Shown: piece by piece, positions 52,527-63,644 of the stretch
Numbering within the stretch: position 1 is the stretch's first letter
Layout of the letters: each line of letters begins with the position of its first letter
Assembly (NCBI RefSeq): GCF_032362555.1
Contig: NC_083520.1
Location: 4,216,001-4,280,000, forward strand
Direction: 5' to 3'
DNA from: Amyelois transitella
Lineage: Eukaryota > Arthropoda > Insecta > Lepidoptera > Pyralidae
DNA: 64,000 bases
Position numbers and translations under genes: made by a program
Notes under the pieces: generated by a model
What the model saw: only the letters and a program-made list of their open reading frames with translations
Told to the model about the DNA's origin: nothing
Database searches by the model: none

Positions 52527-53147
52527 TCAATCATCAATAAACCTACTCTCATCACTTTTTTTCATAAAAGGTACACTTGCACACAAGAATTGAGTATCAT
52601 TTTGAATTGATTTTATACTGCAACTAGCATCAATGCTTTTGTGTAACAAATCTAAAACTTCCATATCTTTATTGGCAGTTTCACAAACTTTTTCCACTGA
52701 TGCTAGTTCTTCTTCCTCTGCAAGCAATATAGCTTCCACCAGAGCACCTCTTTCTACACGTTTTCTTAAGGCAGAAACCTCTTTCTTCAGACTGTCATAA
52801 TCTACATCAGCTACTTCTTGCATTTGGACTTCATCTCCAGGCAGAAGTACGTTGCTAGGTATCTTCAGGATACGATCAATTTCATCATCTATGATCTCCA
52901 AGGAAGGACCAGCGCGTTCACAATACAATTTTATTAGCTTGTCACAAGAGTGTTTAATTGTTGTCTGGTCAGTATGATTAAGATCCCAAGATTCTTTTAA
53001 AGATGACTCCATTTCTTTTACGCCTGTCGTAATTTTTTGTTCTACCATTTGCCGCACTGCTATTTTTAATCTTTGTGCACCGAACCCAAAATGTTGGGTT
53101 TCATATTCTTCTTCAGTTCCACCAGTCCAGGACAGCGTTTTGATCAT
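52527..53147 (-). CDS. Mis12: Kinetochore protein Mis12
   Basis: Single-exon gene, 206 residues (human MIS12 is 205). Diagnostic motifs are in the right order: YETQHFGFGAQ at 15-25 (the N-terminal head-domain signature) and ILKIPSNVLLPGD at 93-105. A long charged helical region, about 115-172, is suited to coiled coil. Mis12 is a core subunit of the four-protein Mis12 complex in the KMN network, which links inner centromere chromatin to the Ndc80 microtubule coupler. I start at the ATG at 53147; the open frame extends four codons further to a TTG, which is not a normal start. The A at -3 of this ATG fits an initiator context. The gene stands alone on - between repeat-rich flanks. Lepidoptera have holocentric chromosomes and lack CENP-A and CENP-C, yet keep the outer kinetochore, so the gene is expected. 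Confidence 0.93.
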   Translation of the reverse strand: MIKTLSWTGGTEEEYETQHFGFGAQRLKIAVRQMVEQKITTGVKEMESSLKESWDLNHTDQTTIKHSCDKLIKLYCERAGPSLEIIDDEIDRILKIPSNVLLPGDEVQMQEVADVDYDSLKKEVSALRKRVERGALVEAILLAEEEELASVEKVCETANKDMEVLDLLHKSIDASCSIKSIQNDTQFLCASVPFMKKSDESRFIDD

Positions 53148-53416
53148 TTTTCTACACAAAGCGAATTAAAAGAATGAAATGATGAAATCAACAAGCAACT
53201 TATTCGAATAAAACGGAAAACGAATGATGCTTTGCTTTTGTTTGTCGATCGAGGTTGAGGAGACATTGACAGTGACAGACGGAAAGGGGTCTACTCGCGT
53301 AACAAACATTTTTTATCTTTGCTGTGGAAATAGAAATTCTTTATGAACATGAGCTTATTTTTGCCAGTGCCGAGTTCAAGTCGAGTTTTAGTCAGCCTTT
53401 CGTATACTAAATATAG

Positions 53417-53545
53417 CTATGGATGTTTTACTTCGCTCTTTCCTGGGACTTCAAGGACAACATCAGCAGTCAATAAATCCGTTAATGTAACATTCTCAAT
53501 CCCTTTTTGTAAATCATTTAGTCTTAGATCAGGGATAGGTTCATA
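53417..53545 (-). pseudogene. Orphan 3' coding fragment of an unidentified gene
   Basis: On -, an open stretch reads YEPIPDLRLNDLQKGIENVT then LTDLLTADVVLEVPGKSEVK and HP before TAG at 53417-53419. It has the look of real protein (balanced composition, amphipathic). It has no start codon and runs at its upstream end into an R1 repeat (53531). It may be a terminal exon or a gene remnant cut by the repeat. I do not recognise the family, and chance is possible. It lies 270 bases upstream of the Mis12 start, same strand. Confidence 0.3.
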
Positions 53546-53706
53546 AACTTGGGATTATTTTTTTTAGGCGATGGGCTATCAAACTGTCACTATTTAAATC
53601 TTTATTCTATTAATGGACCTCACAACTAAACGTGGCCCGTCAGTCTTTCGAGACTACTGGCTCTGTCTATCCTGCAAGGGATATAAACGTGATTATATGA
53701 ATGAAT
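53531..53706 (+). repeat. R1 repeat lacking its head
   Basis: Starts at GGGATAGGTTCATAAACTTG and continues through GCGATGGGCTATC, CTAAACGTGGCCCGTCAGTC and CTATCCTGCAAGGGATATAA, with an ATGAATGAATGG tail. Confidence 0.75.
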
Positions 53707-53817
53707 GGACATTATGTATATACCGCTGGCGCTAGACCATATTTTAGCTCAGTAAGCTGCTATTTTAGACTTGACTGAATTTAGAGAAGCATGTTGTTAT
53801 CGCAATATATATAAAAA

Positions 53818-54055
53818 CTAGCTGTCCCGGCAAACGTTTTTTTGCCATATAAATATGTTTTAAGGAATTTCTAGTTAAAAAAAAAGATAAGGGTGGACAA
53901 CCCTTAACACTTAGGGGTATGAAAAATAGATGTTACGATTCTCAGACCTACTGAATATGCATGCAAAATTTGGTTAAAATCGGTAAAGCCGTTTCGGAGG
54001 AGTACGGAGACACACATTGTGACACGAGAATTTTATCTATAAGAAAGATAGAGAT
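53818..54055 (-). mobile_element. Helitron-like repeat (CTGTCCCGGCAAACGT family)
   Basis: Begins ACTAGCTGTCCCGGCAAACG, contains GGGGTATGAAAAATAGATGT and GATTCTCAGACCTACTGAAT, and ends CGTTTCGGAGGAGTACGGAG, CACATTGTGACACGAGAATT then TTATCTATAAG. An inverted relative lies at 55108. Confidence 0.65.
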
Positions 54056-54609
54056 CTTCTTTACAAGAATCATAGAACTTCAATCAAACATGGAAATGTT
54101 ACTGGGTTGCGGTGAGCGTGCAAACGTTAAGATTCACAAGTCTTAATAACTTCAATACAAGCAATGCAATTCGCCTTACCCTAAGAATATAAATGTACAC
54201 TACAGAAGTAGGTTCCACATTCATAACGTGTTATGAGCTATTTTACTTTTATCAACTACGCAATGAAGGCTCATTTAAAATAATAATTTATCTAATACTA
54301 GCTGTTGCCCACGGCAGTATTTCTGCTAGATAAATGGTACTCTTGTTCTTCTCGATACTTCTATGGGTTTCAGGCGTGTTTGGACATATTGCCCGCGAAT
54401 TCGTACGTCATTCGTAGGTCATTGTTGACGTGTTTTACAGCTTCCTTGGGAATTCGTAGAAATCTCATAAATGTTCACTACAATATCTAAGGAATAAATT
54501 GGCCAAAGTTACGAAAATATTGAAGAAAATGCTGTAGTGTATTTATTACAACTACTTGTGTACTGACGCTTTGGAATCGGCAGTAAACTTAGTTCTAAGT
54601 AATTTATTT

Positions 54610-54705
54610 GACGTCAACCAATGTTGTGAAATAAGACATAAGATAATTTTTAAGTGATGTTTGAAACGCCCAATAATAATTAATAAAAAATTTGAATCTG
54701 AATTA
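54610..54705 (+). repeat. Dispersed repeat shared with 19375-19480
   Basis: ACGTCAACCAATGTTGTGAA followed by an AT-rich body and an AATAAAAAATTTGAATCTGA tail. Confidence 0.5.
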
Positions 54706-55107
54706 TTGAGTTCTATGATTATGTCCTTCTTCTAAAAAAGTGGCGCGAAAATTTAAACCCTTATGCAGAGGTACATCTTTAAAATCCATCATGGCCGCTT
54801 TGTAGTGCGATATGTCTGGCAGGTCTGTCGATATCGATAGTTTTAACATACATAAATGCATCAATTCACGTCTATTACCCGTAGGGATAGATACGGACAT
54901 AATTTTTCCCCTAGCAACAATCCCTGCAAACTTCTTACGCTTAAATCACATTCATAATTCACCGCTGATGGTCGATTTTATTGATAGAGACCGGGTCAAT
55001 AATCGATACTGTTTTTGACATAGGCTCGACACTAAAGTAAAGGTGCATTTTGAGAAATATACACTACATTGTGATTTTACGCCATAAAAAGGATGTTTTT
55101 GTTATAA

Positions 55108-55275
55108 ATCTTATATATAAAATTCTCGTGTCACAATGTTCGTTCCCGTACTCCTCCGAAACGCCTTGACCGATTCTCATGAACTTTGTAAGTGTATTGA
55201 GTACCTATATCTGAGAATCAGCCATCATCTATTTTTCATATCCACACGTTTGCCGGGACAGCTTATAATTAAGAT
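55108..55275 (+). mobile_element. Helitron-like repeat (CTGTCCCGGCAAACGT family), opposite orientation
   Basis: Begins TCTTATATATAAAATTCTCG, continues TCCCGTACTCCTCCGAAACG and GAGAATCAGCCATCATCTAT, and ends GTTTGCCGGGACAGCT. Mirrors the copy at 53818. Confidence 0.65.
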
Positions 55276-55286
55276 AAATATTCAAG

Positions 55287-55553
55287 CTGTGCCGTTTGGT
55301 TCCCGGCACCAATAAAAAAATAGGACCACTCCATCTCTTTCCCATGGATGTCAAAAAGGCGACTAAGGGATAGGCTTATAAACTTGGGATTCTTCTGTTA
55401 GGCGATGGGCTAGCAACCTGTCACTATTTGAATCTCAATGCTATCATTAAGCCAAACAGCTGAACGTGTCCTATCAGTCTTTTTAAGACTGTTGGCTCTG
55501 GTTACCCCGCAAGGGATATAGACGTGATTACATGAATGAATGAATCGTGGACC
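55287..55553 (+). repeat. R1 repeat, full length
   Basis: Head GCCGTTTGGTTCCCGGCACC, ACCACTCCATCTCTTTCCCA, GCGATGGGCTAGCAACCTGT, CTGAACGTGTCC, TTACCCCGCAAGGGATATAG and an ATGAATGAATGAAT tail. The tail differs from the TATG type, so at least two tail types exist. Confidence 0.85.
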
Positions 55554-56039
55554 TAAAACAATAGTTTTTGAGATATGACTCTTTCTAGTTGAGTAAAGTT
55601 TTTGTAATGTCAAAAACCCCCCGTATTGAGAGAAATTAGCGCACATGGTTTGTTTCTGAAACTTCGACAAACGTTTCACTGCCGGATGAGCCGCCGACAG
55701 AATGTTTCGTTTCTAGCGCACCGTACCGAAAAGATTTTTGAAATCTATGTTGTTTTGGAGTCCTTTAAGGACCGAAAAAGAAATACTTCAAACAATTGAA
55801 AGTAGCGTATATACTCTTCCCATGATTCGGCTCGTGTAACTGGAAGATTCGTAGAGCTGCGGGTGGTGGTGGTGTTTAAGTTACTATCTCAGGGATTAAA
55901 CCCTAATATTCTTAAACACAAGCAATTACTTATCAAGGTGAATTTGGAGACAAGAAACTTATAAAATGAGAATTTGTGGTTCGAGTTTTCTCTTTGTACG
56001 TCCATCATCAGTATAAAATTAAAAAATAAGACTATTCCT

Positions 56040-56393
56040 AACATCCCATCGGAGGAGTAGGCATAGACAACTTACTGAAATGCGGTAGAAATGAGAGTGG
56101 TAAGTAGCGCCTTTGATCAGTATAACATTAAGTGACAGGACATGGAACAGCGTGTTAAGTGAATGTTATGATGGTTGGGTCGTATGAAGAGGTTTAATAA
56201 CAGCAGGTTGACTAAGCAATGAGTGTGAATGGGAACCTTGAATGGGGAAGGCCAAACGAATTAACTACCTCGGTCAAATTCGGAAAGTCTTGGTCTTGAG
56301 TACTCTTAACCGACCAGCCTGCAAAGAGTTATGTGCATAGGTAATGCATGCGAAGTAGATACCCATACCTATGCAGAGATCATGGCAAGTGAG
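56040..56393 (+). mobile_element. Decayed LINE 3' end
   Basis: GGTTGGGTCGTATGAAGAGG, GCAGGTTGACTAAGC, GGGGAAGGCCAAACGAATTA and TGCAGAGATCATGGCAAGTG correspond to the C-terminal region commonly coded by lepidopteran non-LTR elements (W-F-G-H-V-x-R, then G-R-P, then C-R-D-x-x-K). Many stops. The inverted-repeat element at 56394 sits directly in its 3' end. Confidence 0.6.
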
Positions 56394-57297
56394 AATAGGG
56401 TACCGGACAACTTTTCAGATTGTGTTTAAAAATAATCTTTATTTATTTATATATCCATAAAAAATATTATTTTAAATAAATAAATCATTTGGAGTATTAA
56501 AAAACGTCAAAAACGTAATTTATTTAAAATTGCCGCGAAAACAGCACTTTACGTCAATTCAGTTTGGAAAACAAGCCTTATTACAAGTGATCAGTGCTTG
56601 GATAATTTAAGTATTTTCTCGCAGATCTAGAAACATGCAAAACCCATAATAATGTAACCTTTAAAATCATAAAAAAAAACATATGTGAAAATAACTTTGT
56701 AAGCAATGAAACTAGTTTTAGGTTATGTTTTCGTTTGTTATTTTTTCAATAATTTCTGTTGTTAAGATAAACAAAAAGAGGTTGAAATACTTACACAAAT
56801 GTTTTCACATTGCGAAATTCAGCAAAATAAAAGTCGGTATTAGTGGCAAAGAAACTGCCGACCATGAAAATATCAATCTTTTGAGAGATTTCTATTGTCG
56901 GCTTTATTAACCTTGTTCCATGATAAAAGCTCGATATAGGCGGCTTCAAGCACTTGCGACAACTTCTGTTATGAGTAAAGTCCTTCAATTCTTAACTAAT
57001 TACAATTAAATATTTTTAGAAAAATGCTAATAAATCGTAGAATAACTCGAAATAACATACAAAGCAGTGTTGTTTACTTATCACTTCTGAGGTATGACGT
57101 CACCCACTGTGATTGGTGTTTGGGTTCTTACGCTGCACAGATAAAAAATATTGGATTTTTGCAACTTTATTTATTGATTTAAAATTATAAATCATTGTTA
57201 TTTCTTAAAAATCTTTACTAAGTGATGTTCTTGTATAAAAAACTTTATTTTAAAACACAACTTAGATTTTTTTTCGATTACTGTCCGGTACCCTATT
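56394..57297 (-). mobile_element. DNA element with inverted ends, sister of 46041-46790
   Basis: Ends AATAGGGTACCGGACA and TGTCCGGTACCCTATT are exact inverted repeats. Flanks carry GAG on both sides (GTGAG before, GAGTG after), a possible 3-bp target duplication. Inside on - is a remnant of the ORF seen at 46367: an ATGGAACAAGGTT start with a frameshift, then DIFMVGSFFATNTDFYFAEF and RNVKTF, followed by a GTGTAAGTAT splice-donor-like sequence. A TATGACGTCAC word lies near the right arm, as in the sister element. No transposase domain is visible; the element is probably non-autonomous. Confidence 0.75.
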
Positions 57298-58589
57298 GAG
57301 TGAGAGACTTTATAACGTACCTTTAAAAACTTAACATGATTTTAATCCGTGAACACGATGTATCACGTGTGTACGAAAATGATTTTTGCACTTCTAATGG
57401 ATAAGATTTTATCAATCATAGATAAAAAAATATATATCGATAGTGCAAAACAAAAATAAAGATTTTTAGAAACTGATTAGATAAAAATGACTACGTGTTG
57501 AATCGCAAATTCACGACACGATCCTTTTATGACGTCAGCGATACATTGATATTCACTCGTGTATTGATTTTGTGGGGGAAACAGTGTATGTTGATCAATG
57601 TGCATTTGTGATAATCCGTTGTCTATTCACGGGGACGAATAAGATTTGATGTCAACAACGAAATATCAACAAAAAATTATACGTACATTCATGAAACGAA
57701 AATTGACAATGCATTCGTATCTTTTTGCTTTCTCTATATCTCAGGATAACCGCAATGATATAAGGGAACATAAAATACATAGGTATCTTAAAACAAAAGA
57801 GAATAGCCTTGCAGGGTACATTTATGGGGCGCATATAAAATTAATCATCACAAAGATAGGTTAGGCACCTATCTATCTTTAGTATCAAATTATAAAGATC
57901 GTAATATCGTCACCTATTCCAGATATGTGATAATACGAGTATTACAAGAAGGAGAAGAAAGAGGAGTACCCACAAATTGTATTATAAAGAAAAACCTATT
58001 ACTTCAATCACTTACGACAACCATGGGAGAAAGATGGAGTGGTCTGGTGTATAACAATGGGAAAGAAACGCGCAAAGTACACACGACTCAGGAGATACCG
58101 GGGTCACTTCCCTCAATTAATTCGATATGGCACAGTTGTTTCTTGAGCCTACTATACGTATCTTGCAAAGTTTAAGCAAGTATAAATTGCGTGCCTAAAA
58201 CAAGCCAGTTAGAATAGGGGTTATACAAGGGTTAATATTAGGGCCTAAGCCCTACTATTTACTTATCCACATTCACATCTATACTTATATTGTAAAAAGG
58301 TAAGAGCGTTTGTGAGTTTTATGTTTGAGGCAGGTTAATCTATTAAAAATAAAAAATGTAAAAAAAAAATGTGCATTTTGAGAGCTGTTACTACACAAGC
58401 ATATTATTCCATAAAATTAAAAGTTATTCCATCATCTACATCAAGATCTCAATTCCATCATAATATTACTATAAACGTGGCCTGCGAGTCTTGTGACTCA
58501 GTAAAAACGAAATACTAATGCTCCAAAAGATAAGTAAATAAATTCGTCAAATTTCAGGCTATTGGGTGTAACGTCATTATGTTACAAGC
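57298..58589. other. AT-rich stretch with repeat scraps
   Basis: R1 scraps at about 58010-58060 (CATGGGAGAAAGATGGAGTG) and 58438-58500 (TCTCAATTCCATCATAATAT, AACGTGGCC). The remaining sequence has no recognised feature. Confidence 0.4.
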
Positions 58590-59060
58590 AGAGATGTTCC
58601 GTTATCAGCCGGGTCGCAGAGGTCAGACGGGAGTGGCTCCGTACAATTATCTGTCCGCTTATAACTTCCTAAGACTGTAGTATTAGGCGTAACTAGGGTT
58701 GGACGCAATCGGGACAAAATCAGGAGTATAATAATAATAATAACCGGTTGGTTCTCACCTTTCCGGAGTCGGATGACCGCTTGAGAGCTTGATCCAAGGT
58801 TGGGTAAGTTAGGTGGTCGTCCCACTTATCCCATCCCATGGGAAAACTTAATGGGACTAGTGGAATAGACGTGGATTTTACACGAAGCAATTACCATTTG
58901 AACTCTGCAATCGCCAGAATAGCTTTCTTCACGACGTTTTCCCTCACCGTCAGATTATTGGTTAACAATCTGAATTACTCAGTAAAGTCTCCATGGCCAC
59001 AGAGAATATGTGAAATAACCTTTTTTTGGCACATTAACCGTTCGACCAGTGACGCTATTA
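58590..59060 (+). repeat. R3-related repeat cluster
   Basis: CGCAGAGGTCAGACGGGAGT, GCGTAACTAGGGTTGGACGC and CCTTTCCGGAGTCGGATGAC are diverged R3-type body sequence. The part from about 58860 (ACACGAAGCAATTACCATTT, then GACGTTTTCCCTCACCGTCA) reads like another reversed SINE fragment. The - strand frame here is a shadow. Confidence 0.45.
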
Positions 59061-59276
59061 TCATGAAATTGTGACTAGATAATAAAAGAAGAATAGGTAC
59101 AATCTTATGAGTAACATAATATGACGTCACTATTAATAACTGCGCGTGCATGGTATCACTTTGTATGGCTCTGGTCGACTATGTTTTTGTGATAACCGTA
59201 CCGGCGAGGTTAAAAGAGCCGTTGTAAACATACATGAAGATAAATTAGTCATATGTCAGTTCAGTTTCTTCATGAT

Positions 59277-59320
59277 AATATCAGACTCAATGGATAATGA
59301 AATCCATTGAGTCTGATATT
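59277..59320. repeat. Perfect inverted repeat: 19-bp arms, 6-nt loop
   Basis: Arms 59277-59295 and 59302-59320 (AATATCAGACTCAATGGAT and its exact reverse complement). Confidence 0.88.
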
Positions 59321-59876
59321 AGAAAGCCACACATAATTTGCCACAAACAGTGAAAATGGAGATTAAGTTATTGGCAAAACGGGCAAGAGTAAACGAAATT
59401 GCTTTCTAAGGTGTCCTTTCGTAGGATAGGAATATTTGGATAGATGAGACTACAAATTAGCACCCTACACCAAATACTATGTCATCTCTGATCGGGACAA
59501 AATATGTAGATATTGTATTTACTCAAAAACTTAGGATGAACTGGATCTGATTCTACCTTTTCTTTCCGTTATTCCAGATATGTGTTATCATTACCCTATT
59601 ACATAGGTATGTCTATCTATATCTTGTTTACAAAGCTTGGACGTTTCAAGAAAACGGTTTTGTTTATTTGGACCGGTGACCTATTCGATTTGTGTTGAGA
59701 TTGCAACTGTTGCGTAAATGAACGGTGCCAGCCGGCCTTTAATTACAATTTCACGAAACTGAATTCGGTGCAAAATGTTTTGTAAGTTGTAGCCCGCTCG
59801 ATTCACGTTTGGAGAATGCTTCTCACGTCACGCTCGTACAGAGTCCGCGTCCGCAATCCACTTCAGATAGCAGCTC

Positions 59877-60153
59877 AGTCACAACGCGGTTTCCGTCGCG
59901 GATTCACGTCTGTGTTTCTCCTCCCTCAAACAATAACATAACCTCTCGTATCGTTATCAACAAAACTTTCACCCGCGTTCAGTTTTTTTGTCGCATAATC
60001 AAAAACGTTGTTCTGCATTTTTTCATGTCTAAATTATAGTGCGCTTTCTAGCACCTGTGAAAGTGTTTGCGGAGTTGCATTGTTTGAATTTGTGGTGATC
60101 GTGATCAGTTTGCGGGTTCTGGCCGTGAACTTGTTGCTTGAACTGCTGTTGTG
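59877..60153 (+). promoter_or_regulatory. Candidate promoter and non-coding first exon of a gene beyond the window
   Basis: A GC-richer island (about 59700-60160) contains a TCAGT initiator (59875-59879) and ends at a strong splice donor, GTG then GTAAGTT (donor GT at 60154). No conserved ORF is seen, so a 5' UTR exon on + is the simplest reading. The 80-codon - frame over 60029-60271 is low complexity and probably incidental. Confidence 0.35.
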
Positions 60154-63100
60154 GTAAGTTCTTCCATGCATGAACATGAGCTGTGTTACTTGTTGAGCTA
60201 CGTTTGAGATTCATATTTTCTTTAATAACAATTGCTGATTTCGCGAGAGAATTATTATTGTTCTTGTTCATTAATAGGTTTGTAGTAAAAGGAATTAGTT
60301 AATGCTTTTTGTGCTTCATTTTTTTGGTGACCTACTCTGTTTTCTAGCTAATCGTCGTAATTTGTGTCACCAGTTTACAAAAGTTTTGCTTACTTTTACT
60401 TAATTTTCTTGCAGTTTTAATCAAACCAACCTACCTACGCTATAGTGCTTAACACCACAACCTACCTACGCTGTACTTAGTGCTTAGCACCAGAATTTTT
60501 CTATTAGTTATTCTGATTATGTTCGTTAAATAACATGAATGTTAACCATAACATTAATGTTTAGTAAACTAACGAATTTATTCAAGGCATAGGTACTTAC
60601 CTACCTACCTACTTGTATACATTTTGGAAAAAGCTTTCTCAAAATTTGTATTAGGTAGGTACCTATCTTCGATATTCTCATGGGTATATTTTACAAGAGG
60701 CCTTTCAGAAGCTGCCTCTATAACTTTATCGCATGGTGCCGTATCTATAAACTAATGTGGTCTTCAATAGTCGGCTTTTGTAGTTCCATGAAAGCACTTG
60801 TAACCGGTGCTAATTAATGAGGCACTCTGTAAGATTCTACCAAATTGGCACTCTGAACTTTAGCTAGTCTTAAAATAGAACCGAACCATTGCAACATTAA
60901 CATAATATGTTGAAACTGTCAGAATTATAATTAGAAAATTTTAATAATAAACCTAAAGCAAAAACCTAGGTAGGTAATGTATTTGTAATAAATTATAATA
61001 TTTGTGGTGTACGTGGGTACGAATATTTTGATTTAACTGCACAGAAGCATCAAATTTTTAATGTATTAAATTATTCTATTTTTACAGTTTGTTTCTGTTG
61101 CTGCAAACGAACTTAGTGGGTAGGTAGGTACTTACATAGTAAAATTGTAATGAGATTTCTTGACAGAAAGTGTTAAAACTATTAAAATAATCATTTATAT
61201 AGTAGGAATATTACGTGCACATCCAGTAAAACTTTAAAAAAGTATAAAATTTTGTTTCGGTTGCTTAAGATGGGATGACATCTGAACTAAGTACCTATAT
61301 ACTTCAAATTGCAAGTTATATATTATAAAATTATATTGGAAACCATTCTTTGCATTTGGCACGAGTTGACATTCAAACATCGATAGCCAAAAAGACGTTT
61401 CCGCGTGAGAAATCCATAGTTACGTGCGTGACCTCGCTCTAACATTTGTATGCTATTGAAAAAATCTTGTGATAGCGATACATTATCGTGTGTCGTAGTA
61501 GTCACATTTCCTTCCACGTGTCACATCGTATTTACATAAAAATACAGCATTCACCCGGTCGGGTCACCATTCGTAAGTAATGATATATCAATCAGTTCCC
61601 TAAAAATTAGGTATCAGGTTTGAACAGTTGTGAAATTTCCGTGTTAAGATTAATGTCAAAATTGTTAATATAGATATAAAATTGTGAAATAGGAAGTACC
61701 TATATCAGGTTTTGTTTTTATTTTGGTACCTATTTAGCTTTGTGTGGAACTGATAATGAATGGATGTTATGAACATGACCAACTACTGTAGAAACAAAAT
61801 CTCCCTACCTTTTAAAGAGATTTTGAGATGTATACCTAGTTTCTTAATAAATTAATAAAAGCATTCAAAACAAAAATTTTTCCTACTAGCTTTTTTAAAA
61901 AATAAAGAGTAAAGCAAATAAACGTTATTTTGTTTTGTCGTCGTTATCGTTATTGATAATATCCGCACATTATACTCTTGAACGTCTTCTAACATCGTTA
62001 TTAATATTTAGATAATATTTCTTCTATCTGATAAATAACTAATCATTTTTGTTTATTAAGCCCAATCAATTACAGACTTACATTACTGTCACAGTGGGTG
62101 AGACATGCTCATAAACTGTAATCAGATATAAACAGCATAAAGTAGTTTCGATACTTGTTTCGTGACAGAACTGGCTTTATTGGACCTTACGCTAAAAATC
62201 AGCTACTGTATTCGAGGTTTTGCACTTTATGTAAAAAAAGTTATTCGTGTCAAATATGAAATATACTATTTTAGACTTTTTTTTTCAAGGGGCTCTTATT
62301 TATTTAAACTTACTATCATAAATATAAAAGAAAAAATACTTCATTCCATGTAACGCGCTGTGGACCTCTTTATTAAATTCGTACGTATTAACTACATTAT
62401 TAAGTAATTACCTAGGAAAATGCAGTTCCCATTGCCTCAACTCTGGTTGTTTTTGATCCATTTCAGAATATTTATTTTGTTAGTGATTTATACCATAGTT
62501 TCTAGAATGTTGAATTAAAAAGCAATGGTATGGTCTAAATAATAGAGAGAAATTTGTATCATAAAAGTCATCTCAAATTCAAATGGTTAAAAGATCTGAG
62601 TCAATATATTTGTAGGTATCTAAACCGGTAACCAATAGGGCTCAAAACCAGTTTTGAAGTGTGAGTCTGGGACAATACGAAGCTGTCCAACTAAATATTT
62701 TTAAGGATCAAGTCTTAGTGTGGTTTCAACAAAAACCACTGTTGTTTCTAATATTTACGTGCTTTTGGGTAAAATTTGATAAAAAAAATGTACTTGAAGG
62801 TTTTTGTTTTTGACTAAGTTTGATGTATTTATTGTCCAAAAGTAATTAAAATGTGAGATTATTAAAATATTTGTAGAAGGTTTCCGTTTTGAAATCATTC
62901 ATCTCTACAGGTAATTATACTCTTATGTAAAATTATTGAAAAAAAAATTACTGCGTATAATACCTAGCTGATATTTACTGAATTTTACATTTATTTGTGA
63001 CGTTATAGATGTATTATCGGATGATCGTATGATTTCATAACTATGAGCGTCACAACCTTCAATGGTATCAGAATCAAATCAGAGGTATCATTGTATCACA

Positions 63101-63644
63101 TTACATAACCGATGGCAATACATTGTTTTTGTTTTTTTTCTTGATTTTCTCTGAATTGGCTTTCAGTTTTGATAATTGGAATGCGTTTTCCCTACTTATT
63201 CCATTAAAACAGCTTTGATGATTGGTTGGACTACTTTTAGATAAATAAGCAAATAGTCTCTTAAACTACAAAAATAAATTGATATATGCCTAATTGTAGA
63301 CAAAATAAATAACAAAATTCAGGGCTCGGGAGCAATTTCCATTTCTGGCAAAAAAAAAAAAAACGCAAAGGGAATTAGTTTTCGTCCCACATGTTTGGGA
63401 TTGTAACATGTGATGTGTAGCAGTGAGGAGGGTGCGTGTAGATTACAAAAAATTATAATTCGGATTCAAAATTTTAAGGATAGAAGGATCATGCCATTAC
63501 CATTTTATTATTCTATCTGACCTCTGAATTATCTCTCTTAATGGGTTTACTTAGTCTTAAAAAATAAAATTTTGTGTCTCAAACATTACTTCCATTGACC
63601 TAAAGAGTTTTGGTAGATCCCTGGTTTTTAAAATCGATAAGATG
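60154..63644. other. AT-rich stretch, no gene seen
   Basis: Includes a local imperfect duplication at 60425-60493 (ACCTACCTACGCT twice, each followed by AGTGCTTA-CACCA) and short TACC/GGTA runs (60597-60665, 61118-61130). It would be intron sequence if the first-exon reading above is right. Confidence 0.4.

Noticed and set aside
53148-53159. Four-codon N-terminal extension of Mis12 from a TTG
   Set aside because: TTG is not a normal start in animals. The ATG at 53147 has a good context and gives the expected length.
53343-53546. 67-codon + strand ORF
   Set aside because: Antisense to the - strand protein-like fragment at 53417-53545 and ends in R1 sequence; no motif.
58577-58825. 82-codon - strand ORF
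   Set aside because: Falls within R3-related repeat sequence and an ATA/ATT run (poly-Ile).
60029-60271. 80-codon - strand ORF rich in Asn, Gln and His
   Set aside because: Low complexity, no homologue recognised, and antisense to a more plausible + strand leader exon.
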